Source: Aquibium microcysteis
GTDB lineage: Bacteria > Pseudomonadota > Alphaproteobacteria > Rhizobiales > Rhizobiaceae
Length of the DNA: 64,000 nt
Assembly (NCBI RefSeq): GCF_014495845.1
Contig: NZ_CP061080.1
Span: forward strand, 2,035,001 to 2,099,000
Reading direction: 5' to 3'
Shown: positions 8,209-16,234 of the stretch, piece after piece
Layout: each line of letters opens with the position of its first letter
Numbering within the stretch: position 1 is the stretch's first letter
Notes under the pieces: generated by a model
Told to the model about the DNA's origin: nothing
The model's database searches: none
What the model saw: only the letters and a program-made list of their open reading frames with translations
Made by a program: the position numbers and the translations under genes

Positions 8209-8940
8209 GGTGCGCTTTCGGCCGGTGGGCCTTGGCTTCGAGCGTCGGCGCCGCCCCTCATCTGCCTGCCGGCATCTTCTCCCCGTGAACGGGGAGAAGA
8301 GGACCTGGCCGCGACGCCGGCGCCAGGGCTGCGACATATGCGACAAGCGGAGCCGTCGGTGACTGCCCTCTTATCCCCGCTTGCGGGGAGAAGGTCCCGG
8401 CAGGGGGATGAGGGGCGGCGCAGAGGGTCGAGCGGACGAACCGACGGTTCGCACGGCGTGTCCTGCCCCGGTGCGCTTTCGGCCGGTTGCGCCCGGCTTC
8501 GAGCGTCGGCGCCGCCCCTCATCTGCCTGCCGGCATCTTCTCCCCGTGAACGGGGAGAAGAGGACCTGGCCGCGACGCCGGCGCCAAGTCTGCGACATAT
8601 GCGACAAGCGGAGCCGTCGGTAACGGCGCGCTTCTCCCCGCTTGCGGGGAGAAGGTCCCGGCAGGGGGATGAGGGGCGGCGCGGAGGGTCGAGCGGACGA
8701 AACGGCGGTCCGCACGGCGTGTCCTGCTCCCGGTGCGCTTTCGGCCGGTTGCGCCCGGCTTGGAGCGTCGGCGCCGCCCCTCATCTGCCTGCCGGCATCT
8801 TCTCCCCGTGAACGGCGAGAAGAGGACTTGGCCGCGACGCCGGTTTTTCATCGGCGCCGTCTGCGATGAGCGGAACCGTCGATGATGGCCCCTTCTCCCC
8901 GCAATGCGGGGAGAAGGTCCCGGCAGGGGGATGAGGGGCG
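8209..8940. repeat. Tandem array of a ~261-bp unit built from RIME-like palindromes
   Basis: Almost three copies of a 261-262 bp unit lie head to tail; equivalent points are at 8235, 8496 and 8758. Each unit starts GTGCGCTTTCGGCCGG and contains two facing palindromes of family A (CTTCTCCCCG hairpins flanked by CCGCCCCTCAT and ATGAGGGGCGG). The third copy is diverged in the middle. This fills the 897-bp gap before metF and holds no credible gene. Confidence 0.85.
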
Positions 8941-8997
8941 GCTACGGGGGTCGATCGACCGGATCGCGGCCGGAACCGGCGCCTTGCCGTCCCGCCG

Positions 8998-9915
8998 TCA
9001 GGCCGCGACCGTCCGCGGCTCGGCGGCGGCGGTGCTGCGGATACCGATCATGTGGCAGATGGCGACGACGAGGTCGGCGCGGTTCATGGTGTAGAAGTGG
9101 AAGTCGGTGATGCCGCGCTCGATCAGGTCGAGCACCTGCTCGGCCGCGACCGCGGCGGCCACCAGCGCATGGGTCTGCGGATCGTCGTCGAGCCCCTCGA
9201 AGCGTTCGGCGAGCCAGGCCGGGACATGGGCGCCGCAGCGGGCGGAGAAGCCCGCGACCTGCCGGAAATTGTGGATCGGCAGGATGCCCGGCACGATCGG
9301 CACGTAGAGGCCGGCGCGCCGCACGCGCTCGACGTAGCGCTCGTAGCTGTCGTTGTCGAAGAAGAACTGGGTGATGGCCCGCGTCGCGCCGGCGTCGACC
9401 TTGCGCTTCAGCATGTCGATGTCGGTGGCGAAGTCCGGGCTCTCGGGATGCTTCTCCGGATAGGCCGAGACCGAGATGTCGGTGGCCCCGCGCGCCTTCA
9501 GCGCGCCGACGAGTTCGGCGGCATTGGCGTAGCCCTGCGGATGCGGCCGGTAGCGGGCGCCGACGCCCTCGGCCGGGTCGCCGCGCAGCGCCACGAAGCG
9601 CGTGACACCCATGCCGATGAAGGCGTCGATGACCTCGTCGACCGCCTCGCGCGAGGCGTCGACGCAGGTCAGGTGCGTCGCCGGGACGAGGCTCGTCTCG
9701 CGGAGCAGGCGCCCGACGGTGCGCGCCGTGCGCTCGCGCGTCGAGCCGCCGGCGCCGTAGGTGACAGACACGAAGTCGGGCGCCAGCGCCTGCAGCCGGT
9801 CGGTCGTCTCCCAGAGCCGCGCCTCCATCAGGTCGTTCTTCGGCGGGAAGAACTCGAAGGACACCTTGATGCGGTCGCCGATGCCGGGACGGCGGGAAAA
9901 GCGGAACTGGTTCAC
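8998..9915 (-). CDS. metF: Methylenetetrahydrofolate reductase
   Basis: This cytoplasmic FAD enzyme of 305 residues reduces 5,10-methylene-THF to 5-methyl-THF for methionine synthesis. The N-terminal Ser-Phe-Glu-Phe-Phe-Pro-Pro-Lys motif carries the catalytic Glu, and Val-Thr-Tyr-Gly-Ala-Gly-Gly-Ser follows. I start it at GTG 9915, which overlaps the stop of the upstream regulator gene (GTGA), because this gives the usual family length; the longer frame is low-complexity Arg-rich sequence. It is the second gene of an operon with the ArsR-type regulator, so it should be controlled by the palindrome at 10939-10962. Confidence 0.94.
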   Translation of the reverse strand: MNQFRFSRRPGIGDRIKVSFEFFPPKNDLMEARLWETTDRLQALAPDFVSVTYGAGGSTRERTARTVGRLLRETSLVPATHLTCVDASREAVDEVIDAFIGMGVTRFVALRGDPAEGVGARYRPHPQGYANAAELVGALKARGATDISVSAYPEKHPESPDFATDIDMLKRKVDAGATRAITQFFFDNDSYERYVERVRRAGLYVPIVPGILPIHNFRQVAGFSARCGAHVPAWLAERFEGLDDDPQTHALVAAAVAAEQVLDLIERGITDFHFYTMNRADLVVAICHMIGIRSTAAAEPRTVAA

Positions 9916-10925
9916 GCGGTCTGCTCCGTGGCTGTGGTGTCGGTGTCTGCGATGAGAAGGCGGCGGTCGCGGCCGAGCCAGAGCTTGACCGTCAGGTGTT
10001 CGCCCTCGACGCCCTTCGGTTCGAACTCGATCGGCTCTGCGAGATCGAGCCCCGCCTCGTCGAACCACTCGGCGATCTGCCGGTCGGAGAAGCCGAGGCG
10101 GACATGGGCGTGCTGGTCGCGCAGGAACTCGAGCGCATGAGCGGCGAAGTCGACGATCAGCAGTTGCCCGGACGGGCGCAGCAGGCGCGCGGCCTCGGCG
10201 ATCGCGGCGCCGGGATGCTCCAGATAATGCAGCACCTGGTGGATGGTGACGAGGTCGAACTGGCCGCGTTCGACCGGCGGCGCGAGCAGGTCGCCCTGGC
10301 GGATCTGCGCATGGCCGATGCCGGCCCGCTCCAGATTGGCGCGGGCGATCGCCAGCATCTCGCGCGACAGGTCGACGCCGATCGCATGCTGGTAGAAGGG
10401 CGCGAGGATCTCGAGCATGCGGCCGGTGCCGGTGCCGAGGTCGAGCATGCTGCGGAACGGACGCCTGCCGACGAGCTCGACGATCGCCGTCTCGACCGCC
10501 TCCTCCGGCACGTGCAGCGAGCGGATGCGGTCCCAGCTCTCGGCATTGGCACCGAAATAGGCCGCCGCCCGCTCCTGACGGCGGTGCTTGACCGCCGCGA
10601 GGCGTTCCAGGTCGCGGTCGACCGGTGGCTGTGCCGGATCGATGCGGGCGATGAGGCCGGCGACGAGGTCGCGCTCGAACCCCTCTTCGGCAAGATGGAA
10701 ATAGGCCCAGGAGCCCTCCTGGTAGCGGCCGATCAGGCCCTCGTCGAGCAGCAGCTTGAGATGGCGCGAGACGCGCGGCTGCGACTGGTTGAGGATTTCA
10801 GTGATGTCGGAGACCGTGAGATCGCCCCGCGACAGCAGGTAGAGAATGCGCAGCCGGCTGGATTCGGCGACCGCCTTCAGGCGATCGACGAGGGCCGCGA
10901 GATCGGTCAGGGGACGGGACAGCAT
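9912..10925 (-). CDS. ArsR-family regulator fused to a SAM-dependent methyltransferase domain
   Basis: A 337-residue two-domain protein. Residues 10-90 form an ArsR winged helix (recognition helix around Ser-Gln-Pro-Arg-Val-Ser-Arg-His-Leu, 48-56). Residues 155-300 form a class I methyltransferase fold with Leu-Asp-Leu-Gly-Thr-Gly-Thr-Gly at 161-168. It is co-transcribed with metF. In alphaproteobacteria ArsR-type proteins in this position control methionine/SAM-cycle genes in response to S-adenosyl compounds; the methyltransferase-like domain is the likely ligand sensor (inference). A strong palindrome 14 bp upstream of the start codon indicates autoregulation. Confidence 0.88.
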   Translation of the reverse strand: MLSRPLTDLAALVDRLKAVAESSRLRILYLLSRGDLTVSDITEILNQSQPRVSRHLKLLLDEGLIGRYQEGSWAYFHLAEEGFERDLVAGLIARIDPAQPPVDRDLERLAAVKHRRQERAAAYFGANAESWDRIRSLHVPEEAVETAIVELVGRRPFRSMLDLGTGTGRMLEILAPFYQHAIGVDLSREMLAIARANLERAGIGHAQIRQGDLLAPPVERGQFDLVTIHQVLHYLEHPGAAIAEAARLLRPSGQLLIVDFAAHALEFLRDQHAHVRLGFSDRQIAEWFDEAGLDLAEPIEFEPKGVEGEHLTVKLWLGRDRRLLIADTDTTATEQTA

Positions 10926-10938
10926 CGGCAACTCCAAA

Positions 10939-10962
10939 CGATATAAAGATATGTTTATATCG
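10939..10962. promoter_or_regulatory. Palindromic operator upstream of the arsR-metF operon
   Basis: Perfect 9-bp arms CGATATAAA and TTTATATCG with a 6-bp spacer lie 14 bp before the regulator's start codon. This AT-rich palindrome stands out in GC-rich DNA and is the expected form of an ArsR-family operator. Confidence 0.8.
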
Positions 10963-11056
10963 AGCGAAGCGACGATGCAACCACTCATCGCAAGCGCCGT
11001 GCGCGGTGCCGAGGGTGCCGGTGCCCGGCCGGCGCGGCGGCCGTGACGGCGTGCCC

Positions 11057-11236
11057 GCGTCATTCCGGAAGGCGGGCCGCGCGGAGCGGCTGTCCGGACT
11101 CCATTCCGCGATGACGATCGTGTCGGGGTCGTTCCTGCAGACGTCACCGAGTGTCGGGCTTCCCTGCATTCCTCACAAAATGGATTCCGGATCCGGCCGC
11201 CTTCGCTGCGCTCGGCGTCCGGTCCGGAATGACGCG
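11057..11236. repeat. Long palindromic repeat (family B), diverged copy
   Basis: It begins GCGTCATTCCGGA and ends with the complement TCCGGAATGACGC, with inner ATTCCG... and ...CGGAAT stretches. It is a diverged member of the ~157-bp family best seen at 20186-21080. It fills the gap between the divergent metF operon and trmO. Confidence 0.75.
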
Positions 11237-11403
11237 GCGCGAGTGAGGGCGCTGGCGGTGATGCAGCGGAGCCGACGACGGCCGGACCACATCGCACTTG
11301 CCTGCCGGCCGCGGAAGGTCGAAAGAGAGGCGATCGGGCGGTCTTCGGAGCGGCGGATCGATCCCTCCCCTGAGCCGCCGCTCGAAACGTTGGAGACGAG
11401 AGC

Positions 11404-11907
11404 ATGAGACGCGAGGGTGAGCGGCAGCTGCCTTTCGATCCGGCGGCAATGCCCGCCGATGCGGGCGTCGTCTTCGTGGGTTCGGTGCGCTCGCCCTGGA
11501 CCGAGCGGAGCGACTGCCCGAAGAACATGGCGCAGGCCCGCGAGCGCGGCCGGCCGGCCACGATCGAGATCGCCGCGGCCTATCGCGACGGCCTCGAGGG
11601 CCTTTCGGGCTTCAGCCATGTCGTCGTGCTGACCTGGCTCGACCGTTCCGACCGCGACCTGATCGTGCAGTTCCCGCGCCATGCCGCCGCGCCGCGCGGC
11701 ACGTTCGCGCTGCGCTCCCCTGCCCGGCCGAACCCGATCGGCCTGCACGTGGCGGCGATCGTCTCGGTGGACGTCGCCTCGGGTGTCGTCGCCATCGATG
11801 CCATCGACGTGCTCGACGGCACGCCGGTCGTCGACCTGAAGCCCTATTTCGCCTCGATCGACGCCTTTCCGGAGGCGACGCGCCCGTCGGAGCGAAGCGG
11901 CGCGTGA
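11404..11907 (+). CDS. trmO: tRNA (N6-threonylcarbamoyladenosine37) N6-methyltransferase TrmO
   Basis: A 167-residue TsaA/UPF0066-family protein that methylates t6A37 in tRNAs using SAM. The fingerprint Arg-Pro-Asn-Pro-Ile-Gly-Leu and the Asp-Gly-Thr-Pro-Val-Val-Asp-Leu-Lys-Pro-Tyr motif near the C-terminus are present. It is somewhat short (no C-terminal extension), as in many alphaproteobacteria. The next gene overlaps its stop by 4 bp. The start is the ATG after GGAGACGAGAGC. Confidence 0.88.
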   Translation: MRREGERQLPFDPAAMPADAGVVFVGSVRSPWTERSDCPKNMAQARERGRPATIEIAAAYRDGLEGLSGFSHVVVLTWLDRSDRDLIVQFPRHAAAPRGTFALRSPARPNPIGLHVAAIVSVDVASGVVAIDAIDVLDGTPVVDLKPYFASIDAFPEATRPSERSGA

Positions 11908-12215
11908 TCGCCCGCACCGGCCGCGCCCGCGCCGTAGCCAAGGCGCTGACCCTGCTGCTGCCGGCAGCACCCTATGCCGACATCGAGGCGATCCGCGCCG
12001 ACGCCATGAAGCCGCACATGAAGACGCTGCCGGCCTCGACCGCCGTCTGGCTCGCCGCCGTCGCCCATGTCCGCCACGCCCATACCGGCTACGAGGCCCT
12101 GCTGGCGGAGGGCTACGACCGCGAGTCGGCGCGCTTCTTCGTCATCGACGAGACCAACGCGGTGCTGACGCGCTGGCGTGCGACGCGGCTGCTCGATCCC
12201 GACGACGAGGAATGA
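11904..12215 (+). CDS. DUF2293 domain-containing protein
   Basis: A 103-residue protein beginning with GTG that overlaps the trmO stop. It has the DUF2293 pattern: Ala-His-Val-Arg-His ... Tyr-Glu-Ala-Leu-Leu ... Gly-Tyr-Asp-Arg-Glu-Ser-Ala-Arg, then an acidic C-terminus. The family is of unknown biochemical function. Coupling with trmO suggests a link to RNA metabolism but this is only positional. Confidence 0.8.
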   Translation: MIARTGRARAVAKALTLLLPAAPYADIEAIRADAMKPHMKTLPASTAVWLAAVAHVRHAHTGYEALLAEGYDRESARFFVIDETNAVLTRWRATRLLDPDDEE

Positions 12216-12225
12216 CGGCCGCCCC

Positions 12226-12843
12226 TCAGGGCCGGTAGATCCACTGCTCCGGAATCCGCACCGAGACCTTCTCGCCGGCTGCGATCCGGCCCGGCTTCTC
12301 CACCCAGGCGACGAGGCCGCGCAGGCGCCGCGCGACCTTGGGGAAGAGCAGCGCGCCGGCCTCCCGGTCGGGCATGCGGGCATGGTCGGCGATCGAGCGG
12401 CCGGCGATGCGGCAGGGCACGTTCTGGCCGTCGACCTTGAGCGTCACGCCGCCCGCGAAGAAGAGCAGCGTGCCGGCCGGCAGCATGGACAGCGACGGCA
12501 CGCCGCCGAGCACCAGATTGGCGCCGATCCATTCCGGCCGGACCTCGGCGAGATCCATCCGGCCGGCGACGACGGCGAGTTCGTCGGGCGCCACGATCGA
12601 CAGCTGGCGCTCGTTGCGCATCTCGGTGCCGCGCGGATACCAGGGCTCACGGCCGCCCGACCGCCGCGTGGCGCCGCGATGGTGATCGCCGGCGATGCCG
12701 TCGAAGCCGAGGTCGAGCGCATCGGTGCGCGCGGTGACGAAGTCGCGGCCGCCCGCCACCAGCACCGCCTCGACCGTGCCGAGCAGCTTGCGGGCCGGGT
12801 GGATCTCCGGCTCGTCGTCGAGGCGCATCAGGGGGAGCTGCAT
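12226..12843 (-). CDS. MOSC domain-containing protein
   Basis: A 205-residue stand-alone MOSC (molybdenum cofactor sulfurase C-terminal) domain. These domains bind or carry sulfur for metal-sulfur cofactors or act in amidoxime-type reduction. The Gly-Asp-His-His segment after Asp-Gly-Ile-Ala and the single conserved Cys in Val-Pro-Cys-Arg-Ile-Ala-Gly fit the family. It lies 7 bp downstream of the ketoacyl synthase gene on the same strand, so the two are probably one operon, although a functional link is not obvious. Confidence 0.85.
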   Translation of the reverse strand: MQLPLMRLDDEPEIHPARKLLGTVEAVLVAGGRDFVTARTDALDLGFDGIAGDHHRGATRRSGGREPWYPRGTEMRNERQLSIVAPDELAVVAGRMDLAEVRPEWIGANLVLGGVPSLSMLPAGTLLFFAGGVTLKVDGQNVPCRIAGRSIADHARMPDREAGALLFPKVARRLRGLVAWVEKPGRIAAGEKVSVRIPEQWIYRP

Positions 12844-12850
12844 TCGCGGC

Positions 12851-13972
12851 CTACATCATCCGCACCAGCGCGCCGCCGATCGAGTAGCCCGCGCCATAGG
12901 TGCAGAGAAGGCCGAACTCGCCGGCCTTCATGTCCTTGTGGTGGCGATGCATGGCCACGACAGCGCCGGCGGCGGCGGTGTTGCCGAGTTCGTCGAGCAC
13001 CATCGGCGCGCGATCCTGCCCCACCTCCTCGCCGAAGGCGAGTTTCAGGATCATCGCGTTCATGCGTCCGTTGGCCTGGTGCAGCCAGAAGCGGCGGATG
13101 GTGTGCGGCGTGTGGCCGTGGTCGGCCAGGAAGTCGACGATGAAGCGGTGGCTCGCCACCGTCACGTCCTTGAACACCTTGTTGCCCTGCTGCTTGATCA
13201 GCTTGTCGTCCATCGAGACGCGGCTGGCATCCTCCTCCGCCGCGCGGTTGAGATAGCCGAAATTGGAGCGGATGTTGTTGGAGAACTGCGTCCAGTTGCG
13301 CGTGTCGACCAGTTCGAAGCGGCCGGCCACGTCCCGGTCGTCGTCGACGGCCTCGAGCAGCAGCGCGGTGGCCGCATCGCCGAAGATGAAATGCGTCTGC
13401 CGGTCGCGGAAATTCAGATGCGCGGTGATCAGTTCCGGCGTCACCACCAGCGCGCGGCGATGCGCGCCGGCGCGCAGCAGGTTGAACGCGACGTGCAGCC
13501 CGCTCGCCGCCGACGAGCAGCCGAGGCTGAGATCGAAGGCCGCGCCCTCCGCACCCACCGCCTTCTGGATTTCGATGCCGATCGCCGGATACATGCGCTG
13601 CAGGTGCGAAGAGGCGCAGACGACGAGGTCGACGCTCGCCGGATCGACGCCCGCGTCGTCGATGGCCGCCTTTGCGGCCGACGCACCGAACTCGGCCAGC
13701 ACCGACAGGTCGTCGTCGTCTCGCGCGGGAATGCGCGGCGCCATGCGGTCGATGTCGAGGATGCCGTCGGGCGTGTGGACGTGGCGCCGACGGATGCCCG
13801 ACGCGTGCTCGATGAACTTCGCGCTGGAGGACGGCAGCGGTTCGAGCCCCTCGGCCGCACGCACGACGTTCTCGCGCTCGACGAAGGCGTTGTAGCTCTC
13901 GACCAGTTCCTCGTTGCCGATGACGGCCTGCGGGATGGTCGCCCCCGTCCCGCTGATGATGACGCGCTTCAT
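12851..13972 (-). CDS. Beta-ketoacyl-ACP synthase III (FabH2/PA3286-like)
   Basis: A 373-residue thiolase-fold synthase with the Cys-His-Asn triad at C152 (Gly-Cys-Ser-Ser), H298 (Trp-Leu-His-Gln-Ala-Asn) and N331 (Gly-Asn-Thr). It is longer than classical FabH (about 320) and, from memory, closely resembles the Pseudomonas PA3286 type, which condenses octanoyl-CoA with malonyl-ACP to shunt beta-oxidation products into fatty-acid synthesis. That specificity is inferred. Start at ATG 13972 (Met-Lys-Arg-Val); an upstream ATG at 14068 adds 32 non-family residues. Confidence 0.88.
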   Translation of the reverse strand: MKRVIISGTGATIPQAVIGNEELVESYNAFVERENVVRAAEGLEPLPSSSAKFIEHASGIRRRHVHTPDGILDIDRMAPRIPARDDDDLSVLAEFGASAAKAAIDDAGVDPASVDLVVCASSHLQRMYPAIGIEIQKAVGAEGAAFDLSLGCSSAASGLHVAFNLLRAGAHRRALVVTPELITAHLNFRDRQTHFIFGDAATALLLEAVDDDRDVAGRFELVDTRNWTQFSNNIRSNFGYLNRAAEEDASRVSMDDKLIKQQGNKVFKDVTVASHRFIVDFLADHGHTPHTIRRFWLHQANGRMNAMILKLAFGEEVGQDRAPMVLDELGNTAAAGAVVAMHRHHKDMKAGEFGLLCTYGAGYSIGGALVRMM

Positions 13973-14143
13973 GCCTGTCGTCTTTCCTGTCCTCGGGCAC
14001 TGCCGCGGACCGGGATTCCTCTCGCGCAGTAACGCAGGCATCGTATATCGCGCGTCGGCGCGGTGCAAACCTGATCATGCGCCGCAACAAAGCCGCGTGG
14101 GATGGAAGAAACCCTGGAACCTGCCGATATTGGCCCGGACCGG

Positions 14144-14923
14144 TCAGCCCTTGGTGGCGACGATGAACAGCCGCGGGAAGCGCAGCAGCACCCGCCCGTC
14201 GGCCATCGGCGGATGGGCGGCCGCGATTCGGGTCCGATAGGCGTCCAGGAACGCCGCCTGCTCGTCATCGTCGAGCGGGTCGAAGAAGGGTTTCAGCCCG
14301 GTGGAGCGGAGCCATTCGACGATTGCGTCGATGCCGGCCAGCGGATGATTGTAGATCGTGTGCCAGAGGTCGACCCGCGAAGAGACGGGTTTCAGCACGT
14401 CATAATAAAGCCCGACCGGCGGCAGCGGCGCGCGGGCGGCCCCCGCCATCTTCGCCGCGAAGGGCATCGCCTGTGCCGTCTCGACCATCAGCCGGTGCGT
14501 CGGCTCGCCGAGGTTGTCGGGCATCTGCACCGCGAGCACGCCGCCCGGCGCGAGGAACCCCATCAGGCGGGCGAGCAGCGCCGGATGCTCCGGCAGCCAC
14601 TGGAACACGGCATTGGCGAAGATCACGTCGACCGGCCCATCCGGCTGCCACGTCGCCGCGTCGGCGAGCGAGAAGGCGAGCCCCGGCAGGCGCAGCCTTG
14701 CCTTCTCGATCATGTCGGGCGAGGTGTCGAAGCCGGACACGTCGGCGTTCGGCCAGCGCTCGGCCAGAAGCTCGGTGGAGTTGCCCGGCCCGCAGCCGAC
14801 GTCGACCACGCGACGGGGCGCGGCCACCGGCACCTGCGCGAGCAGATCCCGCGCCGGCCGCGTGCGCTCGTCCTCGAACTTGAGGTACTGGGCGGCGGAC
14901 CAGTCGGGGCGGGAGGGGTTCAT
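14144..14923 (-). CDS. tam: Trans-aconitate 2-methyltransferase
   Basis: A 259-residue SAM-dependent methyltransferase that methylates trans-aconitate, removing this inhibitor of aconitase. SAM motif I (Val-Asp-Val-Gly-Cys-Gly-Pro-Gly) and the Tam-type N-terminus Trp-Ser-Ala-Ala-Gln-Tyr-Leu-Lys-Phe are clear. I start it at ATG 14923; the longer frame upstream runs through a repeat-rich non-coding gap. It appears monocistronic. Confidence 0.9.
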   Translation of the reverse strand: MNPSRPDWSAAQYLKFEDERTRPARDLLAQVPVAAPRRVVDVGCGPGNSTELLAERWPNADVSGFDTSPDMIEKARLRLPGLAFSLADAATWQPDGPVDVIFANAVFQWLPEHPALLARLMGFLAPGGVLAVQMPDNLGEPTHRLMVETAQAMPFAAKMAGAARAPLPPVGLYYDVLKPVSSRVDLWHTIYNHPLAGIDAIVEWLRSTGLKPFFDPLDDDEQAAFLDAYRTRIAAAHPPMADGRVLLRFPRLFIVATKG

Positions 14924-15171
14924 CGATGGACCTCGCGGGGCTGGGCGACCGCCATGGCCGGCGCCGATGGCCGACGGTCGCCGACCGTCAGGATGATCCG
15001 ATAGTCGCTGAGGACCGAAACGGGAAGAGCGAAACGCGGCCTGGATGATCGACACCGCAGATCGAGGCTGCCGCCAGTGATGTCGGGGCCGGTCGCACCG
15101 CATCGTCTGGGATGGCAGTCGCGCCAAGGACACGCTCGCCATATCCGACGGCCAACGCCGGCCGCCAATCC

Positions 15172-15331
15172 CGCGTCATTCCGGAAGACAAACCGCGCGA
15201 AGCGCGGAGCGTCTGTCCGGAATCCATTCCGTGACGCCGATCATGTCCAGGTCTTTCCGGCCGACGTGACGGAATGGATTCCAGATCCGGACGCCTCAAC
15301 TGCGCTCGGCATCCGGTCCGGAATGACGCGG
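15172..15331. repeat. Long palindromic repeat (family B), in the 627-bp gap after tam
   Basis: It runs from GCGTCATTCCGG to CCGGAATGACGCGG with the inner ATTCCGTGACG / CGTGACGGAAT palindrome. It is the only structure I see in the gap 14924-15550; the remainder (14924-15171 and 15332-15550) shows no gene or site I can support. Confidence 0.75.
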
Positions 15332-15550
15332 TGGGGGTGTGGCGCCGAGGTGCGCTGTCGCTTCGGCGGACTCCGCAACGCGATCGCGAGCCTGGCTAAG
15401 GAGAGCCTGGACGGACGTGACGACCCGCCGGTGCAGCAGCGTTGATGACGAAGGCAAGGGGCGCGCGGCTACGGCAGGCGAGTTCCAGCGCACCTGCGAC
15501 CTGCCGACGGGTAATCGGCCGCCACAACACATGCTGGCCGCATCGCCGAC

Positions 15551-15817
15551 TCACCGATAGACCTCGCGGCGGTGGCCGATCTCGATCACCAGGACGACGA
15601 GGCGGCTCTTGTAGAACTTCACGACGATCCGATAATCGCCGACACGGAAGCGGGAAAGCCCTTCCTTCGAACCCGACAGGCGGGTGGCGAGGTCGGGCGG
15701 ATTGGGATGTTGCGCGACGCGTCCGTGGAGGAAGGCAAGGATGCACTCGCTGTCGCGTTTCGACAGCCGATCGAGATCGCGCCTCGCCTCCGGATCGATC
15801 TCGATCTCCCAGCTCAC
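15551..15817 (-). CDS. RelE/ParE-family toxin
   Basis: An 88-residue toxin of the RelE/ParE superfamily. It has the typical C-terminal strand Tyr-Arg-Ile-Val-Val-Lys-Phe ... Val-Leu-Val-Ile-Glu-Ile-Gly-His-Arg and ends Arg-Arg-Glu-Val-Tyr-Arg. Family toxins cleave ribosome-bound mRNA or poison gyrase; the C-terminal His/Tyr/Arg residues favour an mRNase type. It is encoded after its antitoxin with a 4-bp overlap. It resembles the toxin at 52201-52467, especially at the C-terminus. Confidence 0.88.
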   Translation of the reverse strand: MSWEIEIDPEARRDLDRLSKRDSECILAFLHGRVAQHPNPPDLATRLSGSKEGLSRFRVGDYRIVVKFYKSRLVVLVIEIGHRREVYR

Positions 15818-16065
15818 TCGGCAGCCGGCCTGATCCGCTCCCCCTTCTCGTCGACGAGGCCGAAGTCGCGCATCACGTCCTCCAGCTTGATGCCGTGACC
15901 ACCGGACGCCTCGAGCCGAGCCTCGGCAAGTCGAACGTCCTCGAAGTCCTCCAGCCGGTCGAGCAGCAGCCGGCGGGCGAGCTGTTCCGCGGACGTATCC
16001 TCGTCGCAGCAGAGCGCCGCGAGAAGATCGCGCAGCTCGTCGGGCAAATCGAATGAGATTATCAT
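15814..16065 (-). CDS. Antitoxin of the RelE-type module
   Basis: An 83-residue acidic protein. Its N-terminus Met-Ile-Ile-Ser-Phe-Asp-Leu-Pro has the beta-strand/helix look of a ribbon-helix-helix antitoxin, and the acidic C-terminal half should wrap the toxin. Start at ATG 16065. A longer frame to 16146 is not needed. It overlaps the toxin gene by 4 bp. It is unlike the other RelB-type antitoxin at 52451 in length. Confidence 0.78.
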   Translation of the reverse strand: MIISFDLPDELRDLLAALCCDEDTSAEQLARRLLLDRLEDFEDVRLAEARLEASGGHGIKLEDVMRDFGLVDEKGERIRPAAE

Positions 16066-16234
16066 CGTCGTCTCCTCATCCTGCCCGTTGATCATAGCAC
16101 ATCCAGACCAGGGACGTCCGTATAGGCTGAGCGCCGGCCCAGACATCCGGCATTCAGCAAGGTCAGGTCTTCGGGCGGCCCGCAGCGTCTCCGCGAAACG
16201 CCCGCCCGCCGCCCCGCCGGAACCGCGCCGCCCC

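Noticed and set aside
8209..8940. Repeat array considered as a CRISPR array
   Set aside because: Units are about 261 bp with internal palindromes and no short regular spacers; no cas genes are present.
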